In this document: positions 56,185 through 64,000 of the stretch, one piece after another
Layout of the letters: each line of letters begins with the position of its first letter
How positions within the stretch are numbered: position 1 is the first letter of the stretch
Source: Sabethes cyaneus
Taxonomy: Eukaryota; Arthropoda; Insecta; Diptera; Culicidae
Length of the DNA: 64,000 bases
Reading direction: 5' to 3'
Assembly: GCF_943734655.1 (NCBI RefSeq)
Contig: NC_071354.1
Span: forward strand, 158,431,142-158,495,141
Made by a program: the position numbers and the translations under genes
Notes under the pieces: generated by a model
Seen by the model: only the letters and a program-made list of their open reading frames with translations
Told to the model about the DNA's origin: nothing
Database searches by the model: none

Positions 56185-57008
56185 ACAACGTACCCTCACA
56201 TTATGTTTTCGTGGATTTCAAGGCAGCATGTGATACAGTCACGCACAAATGGCTATGGAAAATAATGCACGAGATCCAGACACTATGAATAGAGGGGCCC
56301 AACGTGCAAGATGCTACTTGGTGATGATTATTTAACATTACTAATGAAGCGCGATACGATAAGCGGACAAGCGAGAGGTACGATATTCAGGAAAAGCAGT
56401 CAACTCCTAGCTTTCGCAGACGATGATGACATCATTACTAGAATCTTTGGGACAAAGAAGCAATCTACGCCAGACTAACAACGGTGGCTGCAAGGATAAG
56501 GCAGTAAATCATTGTGTCGAAACCAAATATAAGGTAGGGAGAGGATCCCATTCTGACAAAAAAATGTTCAATTCCCACAAACAATGACCATTGACGGCGA
56601 TGAACTCGACGCGGTTGATGAGTTCATATATTTTGGATCTTTAATCATTACCGACAATAATACACTGAAGTCGCTTTTTACACGACTATTTTCACGAATT
56701 TCGGAATTTACGCGGTTTTTTACGCCAATTTTGGAACGCGGTTTTTTACACGAATTTCGGAATTTACGCGGTTTTTTAACGCGATTTTCGGAATTTATGC
56801 GGATGTGCTCAAAACGTTTATTTTTTCGCGTAGTGTTGAAATCCACAAAGTTTTTTTTACGCGGAATTTTGTTTTTTAAGCGAATTTCGGAATTTACGCG
56901 GTTTTTTACGCGAATTTCGGAATTTATGGTTTTTTTACGCGGAACGTATGCTTCGCTTAAAAAGCGACTTGAGTGTACAAGTAAAGTGATTCAATGACCT
57001 GTTCAAAA
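56185..57008 (+). mobile_element. RTE-type LINE relic with MITE inside
   Basis: REYNVPSHYVFVDFKAACDT (56190-56245), KSSQLLAFADD (catalytic box about 56393-56425), and TMTIDGDELDAVDEFIYFGS to DNNT (56584-56662). After the MITE at 56663-56975 the RT continues as SKVIQ-stop-PVQ, matching SKEIQRRIQ in the copy at 8168. The 3' end is cut by the tailed insertion at 57009. Confidence 0.75.
56663..56975. mobile_element. 313-bp MITE with internal CGCGAATTTCGGAATTTACG repeats, TA target
   Basis: The ends CACTGAAGTCGCTTTTTACA and (reverse complement) CACTCAAGTCGCTTTTTAAG with TA outside (56661-56662, 56976-56977). The interior repeats TTTTTTACGCGAATTTCGGA at about 30-bp steps. Removing it rejoins the RTE frame. 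Confidence 0.8.
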
Positions 57009-57571
57009 GCATAAGCATAAGCATAAGCATAGGATACCGCCCGTGTGCTGCTACTCCGTTATTGACCAGGACCGATGAATATTGCAAAATGATGGCTGGA
57101 AAAAGCATACTTGGGCCAGCACGCTATTCCTCATTGTGCAATCTTATTAGGTCCCTGCATGCTGATCAATACCGACGCCGGCCACGTCCGAATGCGGGTC
57201 CTGGTGGGATGGGAAGGAATGTTAGTCCAATACTTGTTGCTACTAAAGACCAGGGAATCCTCTGCATCTTCACAAGTATTTCGGGAAAGGAATTGTTGTT
57301 AGTAGATGGGGGGAGCTAGATGGATGAGGTAAGTATGTAAGCACCAGTTATATGAGACTAACCTGGATATTAGAAAAATTTTTTATAAAGCCAGTAATTA
57401 CGAAAATTAAGATATAAATACGTGACTCGAAAACTACGTGACAACTTGAATTTATAACCTATACCTGAAAATTAAAATCAGGGATAACGAAATGAGCCGA
57501 TATAGTCCCTAAGTTGATAAGCATTTCCTCCTATCAACGCTAATATGCAGAGATATAGCGCCCTACACGCT
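57009..57571 (-). mobile_element. 5'-truncated LINE 3' end with (TTATGC)n tail, 27-bp target duplication
   Basis: The RTE sequence 56982-57008 is repeated exactly at 57572-57598. Between them lie 563 bp that begin on the plus strand with GCATAAGCATAAGCATAAGC, that is, a (TTATGC)n tail at the 3' end of a minus-strand insertion. The body (for example minus-strand AATATTCATCGGTCCTGGTC) looks like the 3' UTR of a mosquito LINE; no protein block is visible. Long duplication plus hexamer tail indicates target-primed reverse transcription. Confidence 0.7.
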
Positions 57572-57598
57572 TAAAGTGATTCAATGACCTGTTCAAAA

Positions 57599-58405
57599 AT
57601 AGACAAAGATACATGATAAAGATCTGATTTACTGAAATTAAAGATACATTATCCGTTGTTAAAAACCCGATTTAATCCACCTAGTGGTGAAAGGAACCTT
57701 TGTTATACGGTCTTACTTGCTATTTGAGATAGTAATCGACTCGTCTTCGGAACATAATTCATCTATTGGTTAACGCTGCGTAGTGCGTTGGTTTACATAA
57801 CATTTTTGAAAATTGAAAAAGTTTACAAAATTTGAACAAAATAGGAACACTTTTAAATTTTGATAAATTCTTGTTTCATGAAATTGATGAGTAAGGATAA
57901 GTAAGCTGTTATTAATCTAAGTAAGTGCAAATAAAAGTAAGTTGTAAGACGAAATCTTATTCTTTAATATACATTGCCTAGTAAAGGTCTAGTTTACAGG
58001 TTTTTGAACTATGCATAATTTCCTGTAATGCCATTCTATTTGATTAACATTGTTGAAGAACCGAGAAAGAGAACGATGTTCTTCTGCGTCCATAATTTTG
58101 ACTGGTCTTCCACTACCTTGCTTGCGAATAGTTGTTGGGCATCTTAGGATATGGTAAACAGTCGATGCCGCAACATATTCGCTTTTTAAATGTTGTACCG
58201 TATACTTTTTGCCGAGATTTCTGTGGCAGGTCGTAGAAATGTACAACGCGCTCCCGAAATGCTTCTTCATATACAAAACAAAAAATATTGACAAAAAGAG
58301 GTGAGAGAGAGAGCTAACACATACATACTCTCATTTCTCTCTGAGCTCGTTTGTTGTTGAGTATAGGGGCCTCGAAAAAATTCCAAAATTTTGGTTGTCA
58401 CCCAT
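57599..58405 (-). mobile_element. Internally deleted Tc1/mariner (ITmD37E-type), one end lost
   Basis: The right end ...AAAATTTTGGTTGTCACCCAT (58385-58405) precedes TA (58406-58407) and matches the 46718-47641 copy. Minus-strand coding gives SEYVAASTVYHIL, TTIRKQGSGRPVKIMDAEEH and SRFFNN (58205-58045), then coding similarity stops. 57599-57665 matches the left subterminal region (GATCTGATTTACTGAAATTA), but the end itself is missing. 57665-57960 is unrelated and begins with CGATTTAATCCACCTAGTGG, which looks like a separate repeat. Confidence 0.75.
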
Positions 58406-58504
58406 TAGGTGCACTCGCCATATTTGAACGAATAGAGTTCTTGCCACAGACGCCTCTAAGTTGCTGGAGGAAGAGTAAGCACAACAGTTCAAAAAGCTTT
58501 ACTT

Positions 58505-59145
58505 TGAGCGACAGTATCCCAGTCCCAGTCCCAGTCCCAGTCCCAGTCCCAGTCCCAGTCCCAGTCCCAGTCCCAGTCCCAGTCCCAGTCCCAGTCCCAG
58601 TGCCAGTGCCAGTGCCAGTGCCAGTCCCAGTCCCAGTCCCAGTCCCAGTCCCAGTCCCAGTCCCAGTCCCAGTCCCAGTCCCAGTCCCAGTCCCAGTCCC
58701 AGTCCCAGTCCCAGTCCCAGTCCCAGTCCCAGTCCCAGTCCCAGTCCCAGTCCCAGTCCCAGTCCCAGTCCCAGTCCCAGTCCCAGTCCCAGTCCCAGTC
58801 CCAGTCCCAGTCCCAGTCCCAGTCCCAGTCCCAGTCCCAGTCCCAGTCCCAGTCCCAGTCCCAGTCCCAGTCCCAGTCCCAGTCCCAGTCCCAGTCCCAG
58901 TCCCAGTCCCAGTCCCAGTCCCAGTCCCAGTCCCAGTCCCAGTCCCAGTCCCAGTCCCAGTCCCAGTCCCAGTCCCAGTCCCAGTCCCAGTCCCAGTCCC
59001 AGTCCCAGTCCCAGTCCCAGTCCCAGTCCCAGTCCCAGTCCCAGTCCCAGTCCCAGTCCCAGTCCCAGTCCCAGTCCCAGTCCCAGTCCCAGTCCCAGTC
59101 CCAGTCCCAGTCCCAGTCCCAGTCCCAGTCCCAGTCCCAGTTCCA
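58505..59145 (+). repeat. Long (CCCAGT)n hexanucleotide array
   Basis: About 107 near-perfect copies of CCCAGT over about 640 bp. The only visible interruption is a short block where CCCAGT becomes GCCAGT (about 58601-58624). The 279-codon plus-strand and 215-codon minus-strand frames (PV and GL dipeptides) are artefacts of the period. Confidence 0.95.
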
Positions 59146-59690
59146 ATGTCCCAGTATCCCAGTACCAGAGTCCTATTTCCAGTGTCCTAGTCCCAGTACC
59201 AGAGTCCTATTTCCAGTGTCCTAGTCCCAGTATCCCTGTCCAAGTATCCCAGTGTCTCAGTCCCATTCCCAATCCCAGTCGTAGTGTCCCAGTGTCGCAG
59301 TCCCAGTCCTAGTTTCAGTCGCAGTCTCAGTCCCATTCCTAGTTCCAGCCGCAGTCACAGTTCCAGTTCCAGTTTCAGTTCTAGTTCCAGTCCCAGTTCC
59401 ACTGTCCCAATCCCATTGTTCTAATCCCAGTGTCCCATTTCCAGGGTTCCAATCTTAGTGACCCAACGCCAATGTCCCAGTCCCAGCATCCTAGTCCCAG
59501 AGTCCTATTTCCAGTGTCCTAGTCCCAGCATCCCAGTCCCACTATCCCAATCCCAGAGTCCCATCCCAGTGTCCCAATCCCAGTGTCCCAGTCCCAGTAT
59601 TTCAGTCCTAGTGACCCAGTCCAAGTGTCAGATAGCCCAGTCCTGATTCCATTCCCAGTCTTAGTTCCAGTCCGAATGCCAGTTTAAAAG
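59146..59690 (+). repeat. Degenerate flank of the CCCAGT array
   Basis: CCCAGT interspersed with GTCCCAGTGTCCCAGT, TTCCAGT and TTTCCAGTGTCCTAGT variants. Degeneration is one-sided: the left edge at about 58505 is abrupt. Confidence 0.85.
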
Positions 59691-59793
59691 GTAGGGCATC
59701 ATTTCAAACGATCTCTGACCATAGTATATTTACATTAATAGTAATATAAATATTTTTCTGGTTGGAGTGCGAGAAAAAGACGTAGAGTAGTTG

Positions 59794-59993
59794 CTCCAGT
59801 AGTTGTGGTAGTACCAGCAGTAGTAGAAACTCGGAATACTCCATTATTTTTGCAGATTTCGGTACAAGTTTGATGCTTTCCAAATGATACTGGTACTGGC
59901 AGTTTGATACTTATCAAACTTGTGCCAAAATCTGCGAAAATAATGGAATATTTCGAGTTTCCACTACTACTTGTGCTGACACAACTACTGGAG
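59794..59993. repeat. Long hairpin, two 81-bp arms, 38-bp loop
   Basis: 59794-59874 is the reverse complement of 59913-59993 with about 11 differences (about 86% identity) and no gaps. Arms contain GTAGTAG triplets and TCCATTATTTTTGCAGATTT. It may be a foldback MITE; transcription would give a hairpin long enough for Dicer processing. Confidence 0.8.
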
Positions 59994-60189
59994 TTGTGTT
60001 ACCCTAATATTTTTGTTTCTTTTTAAAATGTGTGATTTTACAATTTCTGACATGATGTCTGTAGTGTGAGATAATTTTAAAATTCTTTACTACTGTCAAG
60101 GTAACGAGATTGTTTTCTATTATCAAGTTGCTGAAATCGTTGACATATTCACATTGATTAGCTTTACTCGTTTTACTCAATAATTAAAA

Positions 60190-60900
60190 AGTATTAGACA
60201 TTCAAGCCTCTAGAAAATATAGAAAAGGCAATGAAAACATAACTATAACACAAAAAAACAACGAAGAGACGGCGTAAAGAGAACGAAAATGCAATGCAAA
60301 GGTGACAAAAAAAGTGATGAAAGATAGCGAAAATACGATGGAAATTCTTTCGTCGTCGAGACAACAAAAGACAGTGACAAAACAACAAACCAAAAAACAC
60401 GACAAAAAGACGTTTATAAAGTGTCAAAGAGGTGACAAAAAATGCAAAATGCAAATGCAAAAAATTATAGAAAGATTGCAAAAAACAGTGAAACAGCAAC
60501 AAAAGGCGATGAAACGATGAAAAAATATGAAGAAAAGATGACAAAATGACAACGAAAGACAACACAAAAGATGGCGAGAAAAGCAACATAAATTGGTCAC
60601 AAAATAGGGGTAAAAAACGACGAAAGGATGACAAAGGAACCTTAAAAAGGCGATACAATAGGGAGATTGACGAACACCACGGGAAGATAACAGAAAAATG
60701 TGACAAATGAAGGCAAAAAAGCGTAGTAAAAAGCATAAATAAAAAAAACGAAAAGACGACAAAAGAATGACGAATAGACACCAAAAGACGAGGGGGGGAA
60801 GAGACGATAAAAATAAGACGACCAAATTACGATGAAAACACGCAAAAAAAAACTCCAGAAAAAGCGGCAAAAATATCAAAAATAACAGCGACAAATCATG
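60190..60900. repeat. Degenerate purine-rich array (AAAAGACGACAAAA-type)
   Basis: The plus strand is almost devoid of pyrimidines apart from recurring GACG/GATG words in A-rich context. Minus-strand frames of 196 and 185 codons (60194-60784, 60424-60981; F/L/S/C-rich) are low-complexity artefacts, not membrane proteins. Confidence 0.7.
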
Positions 60901-60914
60901 CCAGAAAGTTTTGT

Positions 60915-61190
60915 TAACAGGTTGTTTACACTGATTTGAAAGCAGCATTTGAACGTGTCGATCATGATATTTTGCTAGCAAAATTTAGTAAACTAAGAGC
61001 GTCGGTAAGTTTAATAGTATGGCTTGGTTCTTATCTGCTAGACCGCAAAATGGCCGTGAAATTAGGTTCATCTCTAGCTGAATGGTTTGGAAATTACTCA
61101 GATGTTCCTTAGGGTAGCACTTTGAGACATTTATAGTTTTCACTGTACATAAACGACTGTCGGTTAAGCTGTCATTAAAATTTAATTTTC
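60915..61190 (+). pseudogene. Jockey-type RT fragment
   Basis: VVYTDLKAAFERVDHDILLA (first catalytic Asp block), SVSLIVWLGSYLLDRKMAVK, then DVP-stop-GSTLRHL (in place of GVPQGSTLGPLL) and FSLYINDCRLS. It stops near 61187, next to the left block of the dispersed repeat. Confidence 0.75.
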
Positions 61191-61191
61191 A

Positions 61192-61385
61192 CTTCTTTTG
61201 ACGTAGGACTACGTCTTTGTTTACTATACTGGGACTGGGTATGACTTTGTAAAAACGAAAAATAGAAGTGTAACGTTTGAATGAAATATTTCAAACGCTA
61301 ATAGCTACTATACTACTGAACGAAACATAACAGTTAATGTGTCGTTGGATAGATAAAATGTCCAGCAATTTTATAGTAACATATT
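61192..61385 (+). repeat. Dispersed repeat, left block (copy 2)
   Basis: TTTTGACGTAGGACTACGTC, TTTGTTTACTATACTGGGAC, AAATAGAAGTGTAACGTTTG, TGTCGTTGGATAGATAAAAT. It aligns with 10768-10935 and extends to CCAGCAATTTTATAG. Confidence 0.65.
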
Positions 61386-61799
61386 AATAATAATTTTTTA
61401 TACGCTAAATAGTGAAAATGTGTGTAAAGTTTTAAGGCCGAATTTTCCCATACATTTCCCTTGTGATCGCCTAGCTTCACAGGCACGGACGACAATTAGA
61501 TACACCAAAGGATTAGGATCCAAATGATAACCTTTGAGACCACTTTGTAAGCCACACCCCTTTTCCAATCCAATTGGCAACATCGATGGCTATTGACGGC
61601 AACACCGACCCCGAAGACAAGCGGAATCAGCGGGCAATGGCCAACGTGAATCCCACACGATGCACTTTACGTTACATTTTGCATTATCCCCATCGCAGAC
61701 ATGCGAAATTGCTCGATAGCTTGCTCAATCAGCAGCAGGCGATATGGTTTCCTCCACCACCTACACTAGCTTACAAGTAGCAGCGGCAGTGCCAGTGAC

Positions 61800-61864
61800 T
61801 ATAAAATGGTACACTTGGTTCGCCGCCTGCTCATTTATCGCACAATCGCACTGACGGACGGTCA
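61800..61864 (+). promoter_or_regulatory. TATA/Inr/DPE core promoter candidate, unit 1
   Basis: TATAAAA at 61800-61806, initiator TCATTT at 61831-61836 (A+1 at 61833, TATA at -33), and GGTCA at 61860-61864, exactly +28 to +32, fitting the insect DPE consensus RGWYV. The spacing is canonical for RNA polymerase II core promoters. Confidence 0.5.
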
Positions 61865-62314
61865 GTATTTACCATCGACGGCTATTGGTGGCGAAAGCAA
61901 CGGCATTTGGCGGCAACACCAGCGATCGGAGGCAACACCGATAGCAATTGGGAGGTAAAAACGATAGTATTTTGGCGGCAATTGGAGGCAAATCCAAGGA
62001 CTTTTGTGACAATTAATGTCATCTTCGATGACAATTCGAGGCAAACCCAATGGCATTTTGACGGTGATTTTCGCAAACCATCACTGAAGGCAAATGGAAA
62101 CGGATCGACTGACGGGCAGCAAATTCAGCAGTAGGCCGTTGTGGTCTTAAACAGTTCTTATAAGAACTATAGTAATTGAAGAATGGAAAGATTTTTCTAC
62201 ACTTTCTAAATGATTAACGTTCCATTCGGATAATTATTTGAGCAGCAGCAGCAGCCGATCTGGTTTCTCCCATACCTACACTAGCTTACAAGTAGCAACG
62301 GCAGTGCCAGTGAC

Positions 62315-62379
62315 TATAAAATCGCACACTAGGTTCGCCGTCTGCTCATTTACCGCACGATCGCACTGGCGGACGGTCA
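62315..62379 (+). promoter_or_regulatory. TATA/Inr/DPE core promoter candidate, unit 2
   Basis: TATAAAA at 62315-62321, TCATTT at 62346-62351 (A+1 at 62348) and GGTCA at 62375-62379, with spacing identical to unit 1 while the bases between have changed. No clear coding region follows; a histone-type stem-loop is about 200 bp downstream of +1. Confidence 0.5.
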
Positions 62380-62547
62380 GTATTTTGATAAAACTAATCC
62401 ATTTCTACTTTACAGTGATTTGGTATTTCCTATCACTTCTGTATTAGCGGGCAACCATCATCCTAGAGTCTAAAGGACCGAATAGCGACATCCATCTATA
62501 TATTGGCAACAGTAATTATCAGCTATCAGTGCTATCAGCTCAAACAT

Positions 62548-62563
62548 AGTTCTTTTCAGGGCC
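62548..62563 (+). terminator. Histone mRNA 3'-end stem-loop candidate (copy 2)
   Basis: AGTTCTTTTCAGGGCC: five of six stem positions pair (two as G-T), the loop is the canonical TTTC, and ACCA follows (62564-62567). It lies 30 bp before the right block of the dispersed repeat, as the H3 stem-loop precedes the right block at 12500. Confidence 0.5.
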
Positions 62564-62589
62564 ACCAAACAATTTCGAACGGTTTTTTT

Positions 62590-62850
62590 CAAAACCACCA
62601 TTGATTCAATGAAGAATTAAATCAGAATATTTCGCTCTTTTACAAATAAACACTCAAACAATGATACTCACAAATACTCAAATATGCATATGCCAGAAAT
62701 GCAGTTTACATTAGTCTTTGATTTAATGATCAGACATAAAGTTATACTTCATCGATTAAAACATGTTATCAATATAATGAGTATTATATGACACAGTCCT
62801 ACGTCACCCTTTCGTACAACCCTTAGGGCTATATACCTTGTAGTTTTTTA
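62590..62850 (+). repeat. Dispersed repeat, right block (copy 2)
   Basis: CCACCATTGATTCAATGAAG, AATATTTCGCTCTTTTACA, CATATGCCAGAAATGCAGTT, then TCCTACGTCACCCTTTCG and TACAACCCTTAGGGCTATAT. It aligns with 12500-12715; about 55 bp at 62735-62790 are additional. Confidence 0.65.
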
Positions 62851-62853
62851 ATT

Positions 62854-63213
62854 TTGAAACGAAATTTTAACCCTTTCTATGTGACAAAAACACGCAAGCC
62901 ACGGATTTACTTTCAGCAAAGTCTGGTAACGCTTACTGAAAAATGTTTCTTTTCGCTTTGGAAAATTTATTCGAAATTTTCTTCTTCAACTTTTCCGAAG
63001 TACGGACAACATAACTGTACCCGGTTAGACTGTATCATTGCCACTAATATTTTATTTTCAGAACAATTCGTTGGTACAGCTGATTTACATGGATATACTA
63101 GAGTGAGGTTGAGGTTTCAAATTCGACATTCTCCTAATTCTTCAAAAGTATTCATGCTTATATTTTCGATTTTTGTTGGTTACATTAATGGTTATGTTCT
63201 CCATTCCTTATAA
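62854..63213 (+). CDS. Unrecognised 119-codon frame
   Basis: An open frame in AT-rich DNA, which is mildly unusual. It contains CTRLDCIIATN and YTRVRLRFQIRH, faintly like an extracellular beta-sandwich segment of an integrin alpha chain, but the match is too short to rely on. ATTTTATTTTCAG at 63048-63060 resembles a 3' splice site inside it. The first 45 residues look non-coding. More likely chance or a decayed exon than a gene. Confidence 0.15.
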   Translation: MKRNFNPFYVTKTRKPRIYFQQSLVTLTEKCFFSLWKIYSKFSSSTFPKYGQHNCTRLDCIIATNILFSEQFVGTADLHGYTRVRLRFQIRHSPNSSKVFMLIFSIFVGYINGYVLHSL

Positions 63214-64000
63214 TTGAAAATGTCGGTTGCAGTGAGGATGCAGTGCATCATTTTCACGTTTTTACAAGACTGATTCAGCGAAAAAAGTCTATATTTTTGA
63301 TACTAGCTGTCGTAAAACACAAAGAAGTGGTTAAAATTATTGGTTATAATCATTAAAATTCATTAGTAGATGAAAAGTACTAAGCCTTTGAGATCTGAAT
63401 AAGACAGTCTTATTTTCATTTTAGCAGATAGTTTTTTTACACACAAATTGTGCGCAATTCCTTTTCCTTTGTTTATGTAAATACAAAGTGGTTCCTTTCA
63501 TCAGTTGCAATTTTTATGCATTCGCACAAAGTAAAGCTTTAATAACCCATTTTATGATTTTATGCATTTTTCAAAGCTGTTTAGATACTTTATGGGATTT
63601 CTTAATATTTTTAGATGGCTATGCATTCGAAGTGCACTAACCTCCCAAAATACATTATTATCTGAAATGGCTCATTTTAGTGTCAAAGTCCCTCTCCTAT
63701 TTTACCAAACGTTTCCCGGTTATTTAAGTAAGTAAACATAGACGTCGAAATAAAAATTTATATTTTCACTCAAAGCAATGAGATCTGTTTTGATAGCTTT
63801 CGTTTTTCGTTAAATCAGCTTTGCAGTTATTGGAAAAATGCATCGAAAAGATGAGTTTAACTATTAGAAACCGATCAAAATCGCAAACATTACAATTTCG
63901 ATCCACCAATCATGATCGTAAAAGAATTTTTGTATCATTTATTGGCACATTTTGCATGTTAATTACAGAGCAACAGGTTATGGGCCCTGTCCCCTATAGC
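63214..64000. other. No gene recognised
   Basis: AT-rich sequence with stops in all frames up to the window edge; no repeat family recognised. Confidence 0.3.

Larger units (their letters stand above)
61582..62385 (+). repeat. Tandem duplication of a promoter-like unit
   Basis: Unit 1 (61582-61868) and unit 2 (61871-62385) both begin CATCGAYGGCTATTG and both end with TACACTAGCTTACAAGTAGC, GGCAGTGCCAGTGACTATAA and GGACGGTCAGTATTT. Unit 2 carries about 230 bp more in its middle, made of GGAGGCAAxxCCAATGGC-like steps. Confidence 0.65.

Noticed and set aside
58351..59190. 279-codon open frame of Pro-Val dipeptides and a 215-codon Gly-Leu frame on the other strand
   Set aside because: Both follow directly from the CCCAGT hexamer array; no independent sign of coding.
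60194..60981. 196- and 185-codon minus-strand frames rich in F, L, S and C that look like membrane proteins
   Set aside because: They lie in a degenerate purine/pyrimidine array, overlap in different phases and have no motif; composition alone explains the hydrophobicity.
62854..63213. Integrin alpha exon
   Set aside because: Only a Cys-x4-Cys spacing and a few residues fit; too little to support, listed at low confidence as an unrecognised frame.

Overview
The window looks like AT-rich, repeat-dominated insect DNA, most likely from a mosquito (Culicidae). It holds decayed RTE-type and Jockey-type LINE fragments, Tc1/mariner transposase remnants of the ITmD37E kind, tRNA-derived SINEs, hAT-, pogo/Tigger- and piggyBac-type nonautonomous elements, Helitron-like elements carrying satellite arrays, and degenerate simple repeats. 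I see no intact host protein-coding gene, no rRNA gene and no functional tRNA gene. The organism call is an inference from the transposon repertoire.

Layout. 1-1022 is a degenerate 6/12-bp array. 1.3-2.65 kb holds a transposase remnant, a TA-flanked MITE and a reverse transcriptase (RT) scrap. 2.65-6.9 kb shows no gene. 6.95-10.8 kb has a hammerhead-ribozyme-like motif followed by inverted RTE fragments with two copies of a 107-bp MITE and a Jockey fragment. 10.77-12.72 kb combines a dispersed repeat, a 143-bp satellite array and a decayed histone H3 3' end with its stem-loop. 15.7-17.9 kb is a minus-strand RTE relic. 19.6-22.2 kb and 28.7-31.5 kb are two end-to-end copies of a Helitron-like element filled with the 143-bp satellite. 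22.7-23.9 kb is a pogo/Tigger-like element holding a different ~143-bp satellite. 34-40.6 kb is a nest: a Jockey relic abuts an RTE relic that was hit by a foldback element (itself containing another foldback), a hAT-type element and a small MITE, several with readable target duplications. 41.7-44 kb has a TIR element with a SINE inside it and two more tRNA-like SINEs. 46.7-47.6 kb and 57.6-58.4 kb are internally deleted mariner copies. 48.4-51.5 kb is a strand-switching polypyrimidine/polypurine array. 58.5-59.7 kb is a very long hexanucleotide array. 61.2-62.86 kb repeats the 10.8-12.7 kb repeat blocks around a tandem TATA/Inr/DPE promoter-like unit and a second histone-type stem-loop.

The single-copy-looking, more GC-rich stretches (3.5-4.1, 13.1-15.7, 26.7-27.9, 32-33.6, 44.6-46.3, 52.3-55.2 kb) may be intergenic or intronic host DNA; I could not recognise exons in them. 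The points most worth checking are the histone-derived dispersed cassette, the hammerhead-like motifs, the satellite-carrying Helitron and Tigger-like elements, and the concentric foldback element.
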